NCBI RefSeq assembly: GCF_031987975.1
Contig: NZ_DALZYX010000003.1
Span: forward strand, 248,001 to 312,000
Direction of reading: 5' to 3'
Source of the DNA: Pseudescherichia sp031987975
Lineage (GTDB): Bacteria > Pseudomonadota > Gammaproteobacteria > Enterobacterales > Enterobacteriaceae
Length of the DNA stretch: 64,000 bases
In this document: positions 9,258-18,309 of the stretch, piece after piece
Position numbering within the stretch: the first letter of the stretch is position 1
Layout of the letters: every line of letters starts with the position of its first letter
The notes under the pieces: generated by a model
Databases searched by the model: none
What the model saw: the letters and a program-made list of their open reading frames with translations, nothing else
What the model was told of the DNA's origin: nothing
Position numbers and translations under genes: made by a program

Positions 9258-10211
9258 TTACGCACCAGCCTTGTCGAGGGCGAGGATATCTTCCGGCGTA
9301 AGCTGAAGGTTTATCGCCGCAACAAAGCCATCAACGTGCTCGATTTTGGTGGCGCTGGCGATAGGTGCGGTCACGCCGGGACGGCTAATCAGCCAGGCGA
9401 GCGCCACCTGCGCGGGCTTCACGCCGTGCTTCTCCGCAACGCTGTCCAGCGCTTCCAGAATGGCGTAGCCGCGCGGGTTAAGGTATTTACCCACGCCCTC
9501 GCCGCGCTGGCTTTGGCCCAGATCCTTCTCGCTGCGGTACTTCCCGGAGAGGAAGCCGGAGGCCAGACTGTAGTAAGTCACCACGCCGATGTTCTCCCGA
9601 ACCACCAGCTCCTGCAGATCGCCTTCAAAGCCGTCGCGATCGTAGAGGTTATACTCCGGCTGTAGCACCTGGTAGCGCGGCAGGCCGTTAGCATCGGCCG
9701 CCTTAAGTGATGCCTCCAGCTGTGCCCCATTGAGGTTAGATGCGCCAACGGCACGGATCTTTCCGGCTTTCAGCAGCTTCTCATACGCGCCGAGGGTTTC
9801 CTCATAGGGCGTGCTGTCGTCCGGCCAGTGGGAAAAATAGAGATCGATATAATCCGTTTGCAGCCGTTTAAGGGAGTCATCTACCGCCTGTTCGATCCAG
9901 CGGGCAGACAGCCCTTTTTTCCCCGGCTCGCCAAGGTCTGAGCCGACTTTGGTAAACAGGGTGATTTTTTCCCGTACGCCAGGGTGGGCGGCAAACCACT
10001 TGCCGAGAATCGTTTCGGATTCGCCGCCTTTGTTGCCAGGCACCCAGGCGGAGTAGACGTCGGCGGTGTCGATAGCGGTCAGACCACGCTCCAGCAGCGC
10101 ATCCAGCAGAGTAAAGCTCTGCTTCTCATCAACGGTCCAGCCAAAGACGTTACCGCCAAAAACCAGCGGTGGAATGTGTAATCCCGTCGTGCCTAATGAA
10201 CGTAAAGCCAT
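9258..10211 (-). CDS. Aldo/keto reductase
   Basis: NADPH-dependent oxidoreductase of 317 aa with the (beta/alpha)8 AKR fold. The catalytic tetrad is present: Asp48 and Tyr53 (DTADVY), Lys88 (FTKVG) and His128 (YFSHWPDD). The C-terminal segment PIASATKIEHV fits the cofactor loop. I place the start at the ATG at 10211, which follows AAAAAGGGG; an in-frame start 21 codons upstream lacks a site and would add an unrelated tail. Carbonyl substrate unknown. A strong hairpin upstream (10307-10342) insulates it from the dehydrogenase gene. Confidence 0.9.
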   Translation of the reverse strand: MALRSLGTTGLHIPPLVFGGNVFGWTVDEKQSFTLLDALLERGLTAIDTADVYSAWVPGNKGGESETILGKWFAAHPGVREKITLFTKVGSDLGEPGKKGLSARWIEQAVDDSLKRLQTDYIDLYFSHWPDDSTPYEETLGAYEKLLKAGKIRAVGASNLNGAQLEASLKAADANGLPRYQVLQPEYNLYDRDGFEGDLQELVVRENIGVVTYYSLASGFLSGKYRSEKDLGQSQRGEGVGKYLNPRGYAILEALDSVAEKHGVKPAQVALAWLISRPGVTAPIASATKIEHVDGFVAAINLQLTPEDILALDKAGA

Positions 10212-10306
10212 GCGCAATACCCCTTTTTTAGTTACGGTACAGGCAATCGTAGACAAAACAGGGTAATAACGCACTGAATGCAGATGTAGATTTACAGAAG
10301 GGAAAG

Positions 10307-10342
10307 CTCTTCCCTGCGGGCCTGGTGGACCGCAGGGAAGAG
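10307..10342 (-). terminator. Probable terminator of the PQQ dehydrogenase gene
   Basis: Perfect 13-bp inverted repeat (CTCTTCCCTGCGG and its complement) with a 10-nt loop, 8 nt past the stop of the dehydrogenase gene and about 95 nt before the next start. The T tract on the minus strand is poor (CTTTCCCTT), so efficiency is uncertain. Confidence 0.65.
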
Positions 10343-10350
10343 TAAAGAGA

Positions 10351-12723
10351 TTACTTCAGACGGTAGGCAACAACGGCGTCGCCGCCTTTGGTGCCCAGCG
10401 AGCCGTGACCGCCCGCGGCAATAACCACGTACTGCTTGTTATCGCTGCCCAGGTAGGTCGCCGGGGTCGCCTGGCCGCCCGCTGGCAGCTCGGTCTGCCA
10501 CAGCAGCTTACCGGTATTGATGTCGTAGGCGCGGAAGAAGTTATCCGCCGTTGCGCCATGGAACACCACGTCACCCGCCGTTACCAGCGGACCACCATGA
10601 GCAACCATCCCCATCGGGAAACCGATTGGGAAACGCCCAGGCAGGAAGGTGGTGTTGAGGTTTTTGGTCGTACCGACCCGACGCATCCACTCCGTTTTAC
10701 CGGTAGTCAGATCGACGCCCACCATCCGGCCCCACGGCGGAGCAATACAGGGAATCCCCAGATCGGAAGAGAGCTGCTGAATGTGGATCGCGTAGGTGCC
10801 CTGGAAGTTCTCGTTCCAGTACGGCGAGTTCTCCTTGGTAAACAGACGCTCTTCTTCGGTTTGCGGAGTACGCTTGATCAGGTTGTATTTGTAGGCCAGA
10901 CGTACCGGGGAAGCGATCAGGATCTGACGCTCCGGATCGATAGCCACTGACCCCCAGTTAAACACGCCGATGTTACCCGGGAAGACAATCGAACCGCCTT
11001 CGGTGGCTGGCGTCCATGGGTTACCGTCGTAGCGCAGCGATTTAAAATCGATGCGGCAGGCCATCTGATCGAACGGCGTGATCCCCCACATCGCTTTTTC
11101 GCTCAGCGGATCGGGAATAAAGTTCAGCGCGGAGACCGGCTGAGTCGGTGAGAAGTTCTCCCCGGTGATGCCGCCTTCGGTTGACACTTTCTGCTGGTTA
11201 ATCGGGTAGACAGGCTCGCCAGTCAGACGGTTAAGCACAAACAGGTTACCGGTTTTGGTCGGCAGGATAACGACCGGTTGTTTTTTACCCTGGTAGTCGA
11301 TATCCAGCAGCGACGGCTGGGACGGGTTGTCGCGGTCCCACAGATCGTGCTTAGAGGACTGGAAGCGCCACTTGAACGCACCGGTGTTGAGATCCAGCGC
11401 CACCAGCGTGTCGCGGAATTTCTCCGTGTTGCTCTGCGGATCGCGCTGGGTTCCAACTTCATCCGGCGAGGCGTTGCCAAACGGCACATAGACCAGGCCG
11501 TTTTTCAGATCGGCGCTGAGGGTGGCCCAGGCCACAGGGGTATCCTGCGGGAAGGTCTGCCCGGCGGCAATCGGCTGGGTATTCTCAGGATTTGCCGGAT
11601 CGAAGTTCCAGACCAGACGGCCGGTTACGGCGTCAAAGGCGCGGATCACGCCCGACGGGTTACCGGTGTTATAGCCGTTGTCCATCACGGAGCCGCCGAG
11701 GATCACCAGCTTACCGGCCACCAGCGGGGCGGCGGTCTGCATCAGCGCGTGCGGACGAATGGTACCCATGTTGTCATGCAGATCGACGACGCCGTTAGTG
11801 CCGAAATCGGCGCACGGTTTACCGGTATCGGCATCCAGCGCCACCAGCTTCGCGTCGGTAGTCGCGTTGAAGATGCGGCGAGTACAGGCTGCAGGAGCAG
11901 GGTTAGATTCAGTCTGCTGGGCTGTGCTGCCGTCATAGTAGCTTACGCCACGGCAGGTCTGGTGCTGTTGCAGGTAGGAGCGATCCTTTTCAGGAACGTA
12001 TTTCCACTTAAGCGCCCCGGTCTGCGGATCGAGAGCGTGCACTTCGTTGTGCGGCGTACAGAAGTAGAGTGCGTTGTTCACCTTCAGCGGCGTCGCCTCA
12101 AAGGTGTACTCGGTCGCGTCTGTACTTTCGCGCAGATCCCCGGTGTGGTAGGTCCAGGCCACTTCCAGATTGCTGGCATTATCTTTATTGATCTGGTTGA
12201 GCTTAGAGAAACGCAGGCCGTTGGTGGTGCCACCGTAGGCGGTCCAGTTGTTTTCCGCGACGTCGGCGCTGGAGGCGTTACGCGCGTTAGTCATGGTGCC
12301 GTCCTGCGGATAGGGATCGTAGAAGCAGAGACCGATTACCAGGGCAATCATCACCGCCACGGTACCGCCGAGGAAAGGATGGAAGCGACGCTCCCCTGCC
12401 CCGCTAGCGCGGAATAGCGGACGAACCACCCACGGCATCGCCAGCCAGAGACCAATGACGCCAATCAGATCGCCACGTGGGATCCACTGCCACTTATCAA
12501 ATCCGACTTCGTAAATGATCCATACCAGAACAATCCACATCAGCACCGCATAGAGGCTAAGCGCGATCCGCTTGTTCAGGTAGAGCGTAACGGCAGTGGC
12601 TATTAGCCCCAGCGCCATCACGGCGTAGAATGGCGAGCCGCCGACCAGCAGCAGCTTCGCCCCCATAAAGAGCATCGCAAGCCCAATGAGCGCGATGATG
12701 ATACTTGTTATTTTGTTAAGCAT
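10351..12723 (-). CDS. gcd: Membrane-bound PQQ-dependent dehydrogenase (glucose/quinate/shikimate family)
   Basis: Quinoprotein of 790 aa that oxidises a sugar or cyclitol in the periplasm and passes electrons to ubiquinone. About 140 N-terminal residues form five membrane helices, followed by a beta-propeller with repeated tryptophan-docking motifs (ALDPQTGALKWKYVPE, AFKWRFQSSKHDLWDRD). HDLWD, GTKGGDAVVAY and LPAGGQATP are family signatures. It resembles E. coli Gcd in length and design but differs clearly through the middle, so glucose specificity is likely and not certain. No PQQ synthesis genes are in the window. ATG at 12723 follows CAGGGAA. Confidence 0.88.
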   Translation of the reverse strand: MLNKITSIIIALIGLAMLFMGAKLLLVGGSPFYAVMALGLIATAVTLYLNKRIALSLYAVLMWIVLVWIIYEVGFDKWQWIPRGDLIGVIGLWLAMPWVVRPLFRASGAGERRFHPFLGGTVAVMIALVIGLCFYDPYPQDGTMTNARNASSADVAENNWTAYGGTTNGLRFSKLNQINKDNASNLEVAWTYHTGDLRESTDATEYTFEATPLKVNNALYFCTPHNEVHALDPQTGALKWKYVPEKDRSYLQQHQTCRGVSYYDGSTAQQTESNPAPAACTRRIFNATTDAKLVALDADTGKPCADFGTNGVVDLHDNMGTIRPHALMQTAAPLVAGKLVILGGSVMDNGYNTGNPSGVIRAFDAVTGRLVWNFDPANPENTQPIAAGQTFPQDTPVAWATLSADLKNGLVYVPFGNASPDEVGTQRDPQSNTEKFRDTLVALDLNTGAFKWRFQSSKHDLWDRDNPSQPSLLDIDYQGKKQPVVILPTKTGNLFVLNRLTGEPVYPINQQKVSTEGGITGENFSPTQPVSALNFIPDPLSEKAMWGITPFDQMACRIDFKSLRYDGNPWTPATEGGSIVFPGNIGVFNWGSVAIDPERQILIASPVRLAYKYNLIKRTPQTEEERLFTKENSPYWNENFQGTYAIHIQQLSSDLGIPCIAPPWGRMVGVDLTTGKTEWMRRVGTTKNLNTTFLPGRFPIGFPMGMVAHGGPLVTAGDVVFHGATADNFFRAYDINTGKLLWQTELPAGGQATPATYLGSDNKQYVVIAAGGHGSLGTKGGDAVVAYRLK

Positions 12724-12892
12724 GATTTCCCTGACATAGACAAATGTACAATTGAAACGGCGTTTTACAACAATTTCGAAACAATGTTACAACGATCACA
12801 AAAAAAATATAGGGTTAGCGTGCTAACAAATTTGTCGTTTTGTGCGGGGAAAGGGTTAGAGAGGGGGGTAAGAAACGGGTAAGCGCACGCCC

Positions 12893-13414
12893 TCAGGCGT
12901 TACGCATCAACCCAAACAGCCAGTCGTTATGCAGTTGATTACGCAGCCGATAGCTTTCGTGTAGCTCCTGCTCCAGGGTGAAGCCCACCTTTTCCAGCAC
13001 GCTGCGGGAAGCAAAATTCCCTGCGGTGACGGTGGCAATCAGACGTTCAATCCCGCCCTCGCGGAAAGCATAATCACAAACGGCCCGCAGGGATTCTGTC
13101 CCGTAGCCCAGACCCTGCGCTTCCGGCGCAAAGAGAAAACCCACCTCGGCACAGTCAGGGCCGCGATGGATATAGCCCGTAACGCCCAGCTTCTTTCCGG
13201 TCGTCTTTTCAGAAACCACAAGGCACAACCAGTGAGGGCTGTGGGGCGACCAGAGCGGCAATCTGGATTCAAAAGCGGCACGTATCTCCTCCTCCGTTGG
13301 CATATCCGCGACGTAATACATCACCTGCGGCTCTTGCTGTAGCGCGCGGAAAAATGTCCAGTCGCTCTCCGCTATCTGCGTGCAAGTCAGTCTGGAGGTT
13401 GCAATAGTCACCAT
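12893..13414 (-). CDS. GNAT family N-acetyltransferase (RimJ/RimL type)
   Basis: Acetyl-CoA-dependent N-acyltransferase of 173 aa. The pyrophosphate-binding loop QGLGYGTESL lies near residue 97 after the strand AEVGFLFAPE, and the late motif NFASRSVLEKVGFTLE is typical of the ribosomal-protein alanine acetyltransferase group. The substrate cannot be read. It is transcribed away from the ABC/amidase operon on the other strand, so the two share the 318-bp intergenic region. Confidence 0.87.
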   Translation of the reverse strand: MVTIATSRLTCTQIAESDWTFFRALQQEPQVMYYVADMPTEEEIRAAFESRLPLWSPHSPHWLCLVVSEKTTGKKLGVTGYIHRGPDCAEVGFLFAPEAQGLGYGTESLRAVCDYAFREGGIERLIATVTAGNFASRSVLEKVGFTLEQELHESYRLRNQLHNDWLFGLMRNA

Positions 13415-13732
13415 TTATTATCTGTCTCTTTAATTTAATTGCTGAAGCTTATTAATAAAAACATATCATTAATTTATTTAATAAAAAATACCGGAGCGTA
13501 ACTATATTACGCCAGTAAAAAAGAGAGAAAACGCCTGCTGGTGCAATTCCGCAACACAATTCCCATATAGGGTGCATAAACATAAGGTTATTTTATTTCG
13601 CAGGACAAATCCGCAGCCTACGATAAGTCATTTCTATTTTATGGCCCGGCTCACGGCTATTTTCAGGAAATTCAGAACTGGTATGTATCTTGCCTGTTAA
13701 AAAACGACACTCTATTTAACAGGGACCCTGTG
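13415..13732. other. Divergent intergenic region upstream of the ABC importer operon
   Basis: AT-rich 318-bp region between the GNAT gene and the binding-protein gene. Besides the sigma-54-like promoter described separately, it contains TGGTGCA at 13539-13545 and GGGTGCA at 13570-13576, which resemble NtrC half-sites. They lie about 31 bp apart and 130-165 bp before the expected transcription start. Neither forms a good full palindrome, so NtrC binding is a weak inference. Confidence 0.4.
13679..13693 (+). promoter_or_regulatory. Candidate sigma-54 promoter of the ABC importer operon
   Basis: TGGTATG, 4 nt, then TTGC: the invariant GG and GC are 10 nt apart as required for sigma-54, and TGG, A, G and TTGC of the consensus TGGCACG-N4-TTGC match. 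It lies 40 nt before the chosen start codon, leaving a leader of roughly 28 nt. Found by eye only. Confidence 0.6.
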
Positions 13733-15394
13733 ATGCTGAATACCGTACTCTTGCGTAAATGCCGTATCGCCGTTGCTGTTTCTGGGGCGCTGGCGCTGTT
13801 CTCCACCTTTCAGACCCATGCCTCAACGCTGCGGATCGCTATGACCGCCGCAGATATTCCCTTAACCTTCGGCCAGCCGGATCAGGGCTTTGAAGGTAAC
13901 CGATTTACCGGTATTCCGCTGTACGATGCGCTAGTGGAGTGGGATCTCTCCCAGGGCGAAAAGCCCAGCGGGATTGTGCCGGGTCTGGCCACCGAGTGGC
14001 ACGTTGATCCGCAGAACCAGAGCCGCTGGATCTTTACGCTGCGCCCGGGAGTGAAGTTCCACGACGGTACCGAGGTGAATGCCGATGCCATCGTCTGGAA
14101 CGTCGATAAGGTGCTGAATAAGAGCGCGCCGCAGTACGCGCCGGGACAGATCGGCAATACCCTCTCCCGCATGCCGACTCTCGCAGGCGTCGAGAAGGTA
14201 GATGACCATACCGTCGCCCTCACGACGTCCGAACCGGATGCGCTGCTACCCTATAACATCACTAACCTGTTTATCGTCTCACCGACTGCCTGGCAGAAAC
14301 TTTACGATGCGGTTCCTGCCGCTACCGGCGATACCGCCGCCCGCAGTAAGCAAGCCTGGACGGAGTTTGCCGCCCACGCCGTCGGCAGCGGTCCCTTTAA
14401 GCTGGAAAAACTGGTGCCGCGCCAGCAGCTGATCCTTAGTAAGAATCCCGACTACTGGAATAAAGATCGCGTGCCGCGCGTGGATAAAGTGGTGCTGATC
14501 CCCCTCCCGGAAGCTAACGCCCGCACCGCCGCTCTGCTTTCAAAGCAGGTGGACTGGATTGAAGCCCCGGCCCCCGACGCGGTGGATCAGATCAAAGCCC
14601 AGGGCTTTAAAATCTACGCCAATACCCAGCCGCATCTCTGGCCGTGGCAATTCTCTTTTGCGGAGGGATCGCCGTGGAAAGATATCCGCGTGCGCAAAGC
14701 CGCCAACCTGTGTCTCAACCGCGCCGAGCTGAAGAGCTACCTTGGCGGCTACATGGCTGAGGCGACCGGCGTTTATGAAGCCGATAGCCCATGGCGCGGC
14801 AAGCCCACCTTCCAGATCAAGTACGATCCCGATACCGCCCGCAAGCTGATGACCGAGGCCGGGTTTAGCGAAAGCAAGCCGCTGCACGTCACCGTCGCCA
14901 CCTCCGCCTCCGGATCCGGCCAGATGCAGCCCCTGCCGATGAACGAATATATCCAGCAGAGCCTGAAAAGCTGCTTCTTCAACGTCGATCTTAAAGTCAA
15001 CGAGTGGAACACCCTGTTTACCAACTGGCGTCTTGGGGCAAAAGATCAGTCCGGCAAAGGGATCGATGCGATCAACGTTAGCGCTGCGGTCAACGATCCC
15101 TATTTCGGCATGATCCGTTTCGCCACCGCCAAAGCCTTCCCGCCGCTGGCGGTGAACTGGGGCTACTTCTCTACGCCGGAAACAGAGAAGCTGGCCACGG
15201 CAGTGAAGCACGCCTTCACCCCGGCAGAGATGGATAAGGCTGCCGGAGAGCTGCACGCTGCAATAGTAGATCAGGTGCCATTCCTGTTTGTAGCTCATGA
15301 CGTCGGGCCGCGAGCGATCTCGCCTGCGGTCACCGGAGTGGTGCAACCGCAAAGCTGGTTTATCGACCTCAGTCTGGTGAGCAAAAAAGAGTAA
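13733..15394 (+). CDS. ABC importer substrate-binding protein (SBP_bac_5, peptide/nickel type)
   Basis: Periplasmic receptor of 553 aa. A signal peptide with a basic start (LLRKCR), a hydrophobic core and a THA cleavage site near residue 28 precedes the mature chain STLRIAMTAADIP. The family pattern is clear: GLATEWHVD, WIFTLRPGVKFHDG and GSGPFKL. The ATG at 13733 sits 7 nt after AGGGA; a GTG one codon earlier is too close to that site. First gene of a seven-gene plus-strand operon. The ligand is unknown; the downstream amidase and amidohydrolase suggest an amide, ureido or peptide-like nitrogen compound. Confidence 0.93.
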   Translation: MLNTVLLRKCRIAVAVSGALALFSTFQTHASTLRIAMTAADIPLTFGQPDQGFEGNRFTGIPLYDALVEWDLSQGEKPSGIVPGLATEWHVDPQNQSRWIFTLRPGVKFHDGTEVNADAIVWNVDKVLNKSAPQYAPGQIGNTLSRMPTLAGVEKVDDHTVALTTSEPDALLPYNITNLFIVSPTAWQKLYDAVPAATGDTAARSKQAWTEFAAHAVGSGPFKLEKLVPRQQLILSKNPDYWNKDRVPRVDKVVLIPLPEANARTAALLSKQVDWIEAPAPDAVDQIKAQGFKIYANTQPHLWPWQFSFAEGSPWKDIRVRKAANLCLNRAELKSYLGGYMAEATGVYEADSPWRGKPTFQIKYDPDTARKLMTEAGFSESKPLHVTVATSASGSGQMQPLPMNEYIQQSLKSCFFNVDLKVNEWNTLFTNWRLGAKDQSGKGIDAINVSAAVNDPYFGMIRFATAKAFPPLAVNWGYFSTPETEKLATAVKHAFTPAEMDKAAGELHAAIVDQVPFLFVAHDVGPRAISPAVTGVVQPQSWFIDLSLVSKKE

Positions 15395-15412
15395 TCGCAA
15401 CGGGGGCAAAAG

Positions 15413-16366
15413 ATGATCAATACGCTGCTATACCGCATTTTGCTGGCCGTACCCACCATGCTGGGGGTCGCCGTGATCTGTTTTATGCTGGTGCAGATTG
15501 CACCAGGGGATCCGCTGGTCTCGGTGATGCCGCCGGACGCCTCGGAAGCCCTGCGCCAGACGCTACTGCAGGCCTACGGCTTCGATAAGCCGCTGCCGCT
15601 GCAGTTCGTCAACTGGCTGTGGCGGGCGTTGCAGGGCGATCTCGGCATGTCGGTGGCCACCGGGCGACCGGTGATCGATGAGGTGATGACGGCGGTCGCT
15701 TACTCCCTGCGCCTGGCGCTGCTGGCGACCATTATCGGCTTTGTGTTGGGCAGCCTGTTCGGCTTCGTTGCCGGGTACTTCCGCAACAGCATTATCGATC
15801 GTCTCGCTTCAGTGCTGTCAGTCTTCGGCGTCAGCGTCCCGCATTACTGGCTGGGGATGCTGCTGGTCATCGCCTTCAGCGTCAAGCTTGCCCTGCTCCC
15901 TGCCACCGGCGGCGGGCCGATTGGCGAAGTGGGCTGGCAGTGGGACTGGGCGCATCTGCAATTCATGCTGCTGCCAGCCATTACTCTGTCGGTGATCCCG
16001 ACCGGCATCATTGCCCGTACCGTGCGCTCACAGGTGGCCGATATTCTCAGCCAGGAGTTTATCGTGGGCCTGCGCGCTCGCGGGCTGAACGAGTCGCGTA
16101 TCTTTCTCCACGTCATGAAGAATGCCGCTCCTACCGCACTGGCGGTGATGGGCTTGCAGGTGGGCTACCTGATGGGTGGCTCGATCCTGGTGGAGACGGT
16201 CTTCTCCTGGCCCGGCACCGGCCTGCTGCTCAATACCGCCATCTTCCAGCGTGACCTGCCGCTGCTGCAGGGAACCATCTGGGTACTGGCGCTGTTCTTT
16301 GTTCTGCTCAACCTGCTGGTGGATATCCTGCAAACCACCCTCGACCCGCGCATCAAGAGGAGCTGA
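15413..16366 (+). CDS. ABC importer permease (DppB/OppB type)
   Basis: Inner-membrane subunit of 317 aa with six predicted helices. The N-terminal block MLGVAVICFMLVQIAPGDP is typical of DppB/GsiC permeases, and the cytoplasmic coupling loop (EAA-like: LRARGLNESRIFLHVMKNA) is followed by LVETVFSWPGTG. It forms the channel with the next gene's product. ATG 18 nt after the binding-protein stop, preceded by GGGGGCAAA. Same-strand neighbours before and after complete the importer. Confidence 0.94.
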   Translation: MINTLLYRILLAVPTMLGVAVICFMLVQIAPGDPLVSVMPPDASEALRQTLLQAYGFDKPLPLQFVNWLWRALQGDLGMSVATGRPVIDEVMTAVAYSLRLALLATIIGFVLGSLFGFVAGYFRNSIIDRLASVLSVFGVSVPHYWLGMLLVIAFSVKLALLPATGGGPIGEVGWQWDWAHLQFMLLPAITLSVIPTGIIARTVRSQVADILSQEFIVGLRARGLNESRIFLHVMKNAAPTALAVMGLQVGYLMGGSILVETVFSWPGTGLLLNTAIFQRDLPLLQGTIWVLALFFVLLNLLVDILQTTLDPRIKRS

Positions 16367-16368
16367 TT

Positions 16369-17262
16369 ATGGTGGATACTGCAACCACGAAAGCCGTCCC
16401 CGCTTCCCTGACGCTGCCCACTCGCCAGGGTTACTGGCACGGCGTCTTCCGTCGTCTGCTACGCGATCCCGGCGGCGTGATCGTCGGGGCGATCATTCTG
16501 CTGCTGCTGGCCCTGGCGCTGTTTGGCCCATGGCTGATTGTAAAAGATCCTTACCAGACCTCAATGTTCCTGCGTCTGAAGCCCATTGGCACCGACGGCT
16601 TTCCTCTCGGCTCCGATGAGCTGGGGCGGGATATGCTCTCACGCCTGATCCTCGGTACCCGTCTGTCACTGTTTATGGGGATTGTTCCAGTAGTGTTCGC
16701 CTTTTTCATCGGCGGTGCGATCGGCATTATCGCTGGCTACGCGGGGGGGAAAACCAACACCATCATTATGCGTACCGTGGATGTCTTCTACGCCTTCCCG
16801 TCGGTACTGCTGGCCATTGCCCTGTCGGGCGCGATGGGTGCGGGGATCGGTAATGCCCTGCTGTCGCTGACCCTGGTGTTTGTCCCGCAGGTAGCGCGCA
16901 TTGCTGAGAGCGTTACCGCCCAGGTGCGGCATATGGACTATATCGACGCTGCCCGCGCCACCGGTGCCAGCGCCCTCACCATTATCCGCGTCCAGGTGCT
17001 GGGCAACGTGCTGGGGCCGATCTTCGTCTTCTCTACCGGGCTGATCTCCGTCTGTATGATCCTCGCCTCCGGGCTGTCGTTTCTGGGACTGGGGGTGCGT
17101 CCGCCAGAGCCGGAGTGGGGCCTGATGCTCAATACGTTGCGCACGGCTATTTACACCCAGCCTTGGGTGGCGGCCCTGCCAGGCCTGATGATCTTTATCA
17201 CCTCCATCTCGTTCAACATCCTCGCGGACCGCCTGCGTGCGGCAATGGCGATTAAGGAGTAA
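16369..17262 (+). CDS. ABC importer permease (DppC/OppC type)
   Basis: Second membrane subunit, 297 aa. It has an N-terminal OppC_N helix (GVIVGAIILLLLALALFGPW), then PLGSDELGRDMLSRLI, which is characteristic of this half of the pair, and the coupling loop AARATGASALTIIRVQVLGN with LSFLGLGVRPPEPEWG at the end. It starts 2 nt after the preceding stop and ends 3 nt before the ATPase gene, so the permeases and ATPases are tightly packed. Confidence 0.94.
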   Translation: MVDTATTKAVPASLTLPTRQGYWHGVFRRLLRDPGGVIVGAIILLLLALALFGPWLIVKDPYQTSMFLRLKPIGTDGFPLGSDELGRDMLSRLILGTRLSLFMGIVPVVFAFFIGGAIGIIAGYAGGKTNTIIMRTVDVFYAFPSVLLAIALSGAMGAGIGNALLSLTLVFVPQVARIAESVTAQVRHMDYIDAARATGASALTIIRVQVLGNVLGPIFVFSTGLISVCMILASGLSFLGLGVRPPEPEWGLMLNTLRTAIYTQPWVAALPGLMIFITSISFNILADRLRAAMAIKE

Positions 17263-17265
17263 GCG

Positions 17266-18309
17266 ATGCAACCTTTTGTGAATGTTGACGTGGGCGGGCC
17301 AGCGCAGCCGCTGCTGACAGTCCATAATCTGTTGAAGTATTTTCGTTCCGGCGGCGGCAAGAAGCATGACGTAGTGCAGGCGGTAGATGACGTCAGCTTT
17401 ACGGTAGTGAAAGGCGAAACCCTTGGCGTAGTGGGCGAGTCGGGCTGCGGTAAATCCACCACGGCACGCCTGCTGATGCAGCTTCTCAATCAAGACAGCG
17501 GAGAGCTGATCTTCGATGGGCTGGCAGTGGGATCGACACATCTGCCGATGAAGGCTTATCGCCGCCAGGTGCAGATGGTATTTCAGGACAGCTATGCCTC
17601 CCTCAACCCACGCATGACGATGGAGGAGAGTATCGCCTTTGGCCAGCGCGTGCACGGCATCAGCGCCAAAGAGGCTAGCGAGTATGCTCGCTATCTGCTC
17701 GCCCACGTCGGCCTGGAGCCGGGACGCTTTGCCCACCGCTATCCGCATGAGCTTTCCGGCGGCCAGCGCCAGCGGGTGAATATCGCTCGCGCCCTGGCAA
17801 TGAAGCCGCGGCTGGTGATCCTCGACGAGGCGGTATCCGCGCTGGATAAGTCGGTTGAGGCTCAGGTATTGCAGCTGTTGCAGGAGCTTAAGCGCACTCT
17901 GGAGCTGACCTATGTCTTTATCAGCCACGATCTGCACGTGGTGCGCTGGCTGTCGGATCGCATTCTGGTGATGTATCTCGGTGAGGTGGTAGAGATCGGC
18001 CCGGCAGAGCAGCTCTTTACCGCCTCCGCTCACCCCTATACCCGCGCTCTGCTCAGTTCGATGCCGTCGATGGATCCGCATAACCGCACCCTGACGTCAC
18101 CGCTGAGTGGCGATCCGCCCAGCCCGATCTCCCCGCCTTCCGGCTGTCGGTTTCATACCCGCTGCCCGCATGCCAAAGCAGTGTGCGCGCAGGTTAAACC
18201 CAGGCTAGAGAGCGTGGGTGACGGGCATCAGAGCGCCTGCCTGATGGCGCAGCCGGGTTCGCCCTGGCATCGGGATATCGCTGTTCAGGAGGTAAGCTAT
18301 GTCGCATGA
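17266..18309 (+). CDS. ABC importer ATPase 1 (DppF/OppF type)
   Basis: Cytoplasmic ATPase of 347 aa. Walker A GESGCGKST, signature LSGGQRQR and Walker B LVILDEAVSALD are all present. The C-terminal oligopeptide/dipeptide domain carries the Cys-containing GCRFHTRCPHA element. Downstream of Walker B the usual P of DEP is A (DEAVSALD), which is common in the OppF/DppF branch. The gene overlaps the next ATPase by 11 nt. Confidence 0.94.
   Translation: MQPFVNVDVGGPAQPLLTVHNLLKYFRSGGGKKHDVVQAVDDVSFTVVKGETLGVVGESGCGKSTTARLLMQLLNQDSGELIFDGLAVGSTHLPMKAYRRQVQMVFQDSYASLNPRMTMEESIAFGQRVHGISAKEASEYARYLLAHVGLEPGRFAHRYPHELSGGQRQRVNIARALAMKPRLVILDEAVSALDKSVEAQVLQLLQELKRTLELTYVFISHDLHVVRWLSDRILVMYLGEVVEIGPAEQLFTASAHPYTRALLSSMPSMDPHNRTLTSPLSGDPPSPISPPSGCRFHTRCPHAKAVCAQVKPRLESVGDGHQSACLMAQPGSPWHRDIAVQEVSYVA

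Noticed and set aside
11278..12417. 379-codon plus-strand frame inside the PQQ dehydrogenase gene
   Set aside because: Antisense shadow; no motifs, no start signal.
16666..18081. 471-codon minus-strand frame across the permease and ATPase genes
   Set aside because: His/Gln-rich low-complexity translation typical of a shadow frame; the plus-strand ABC genes explain the region.
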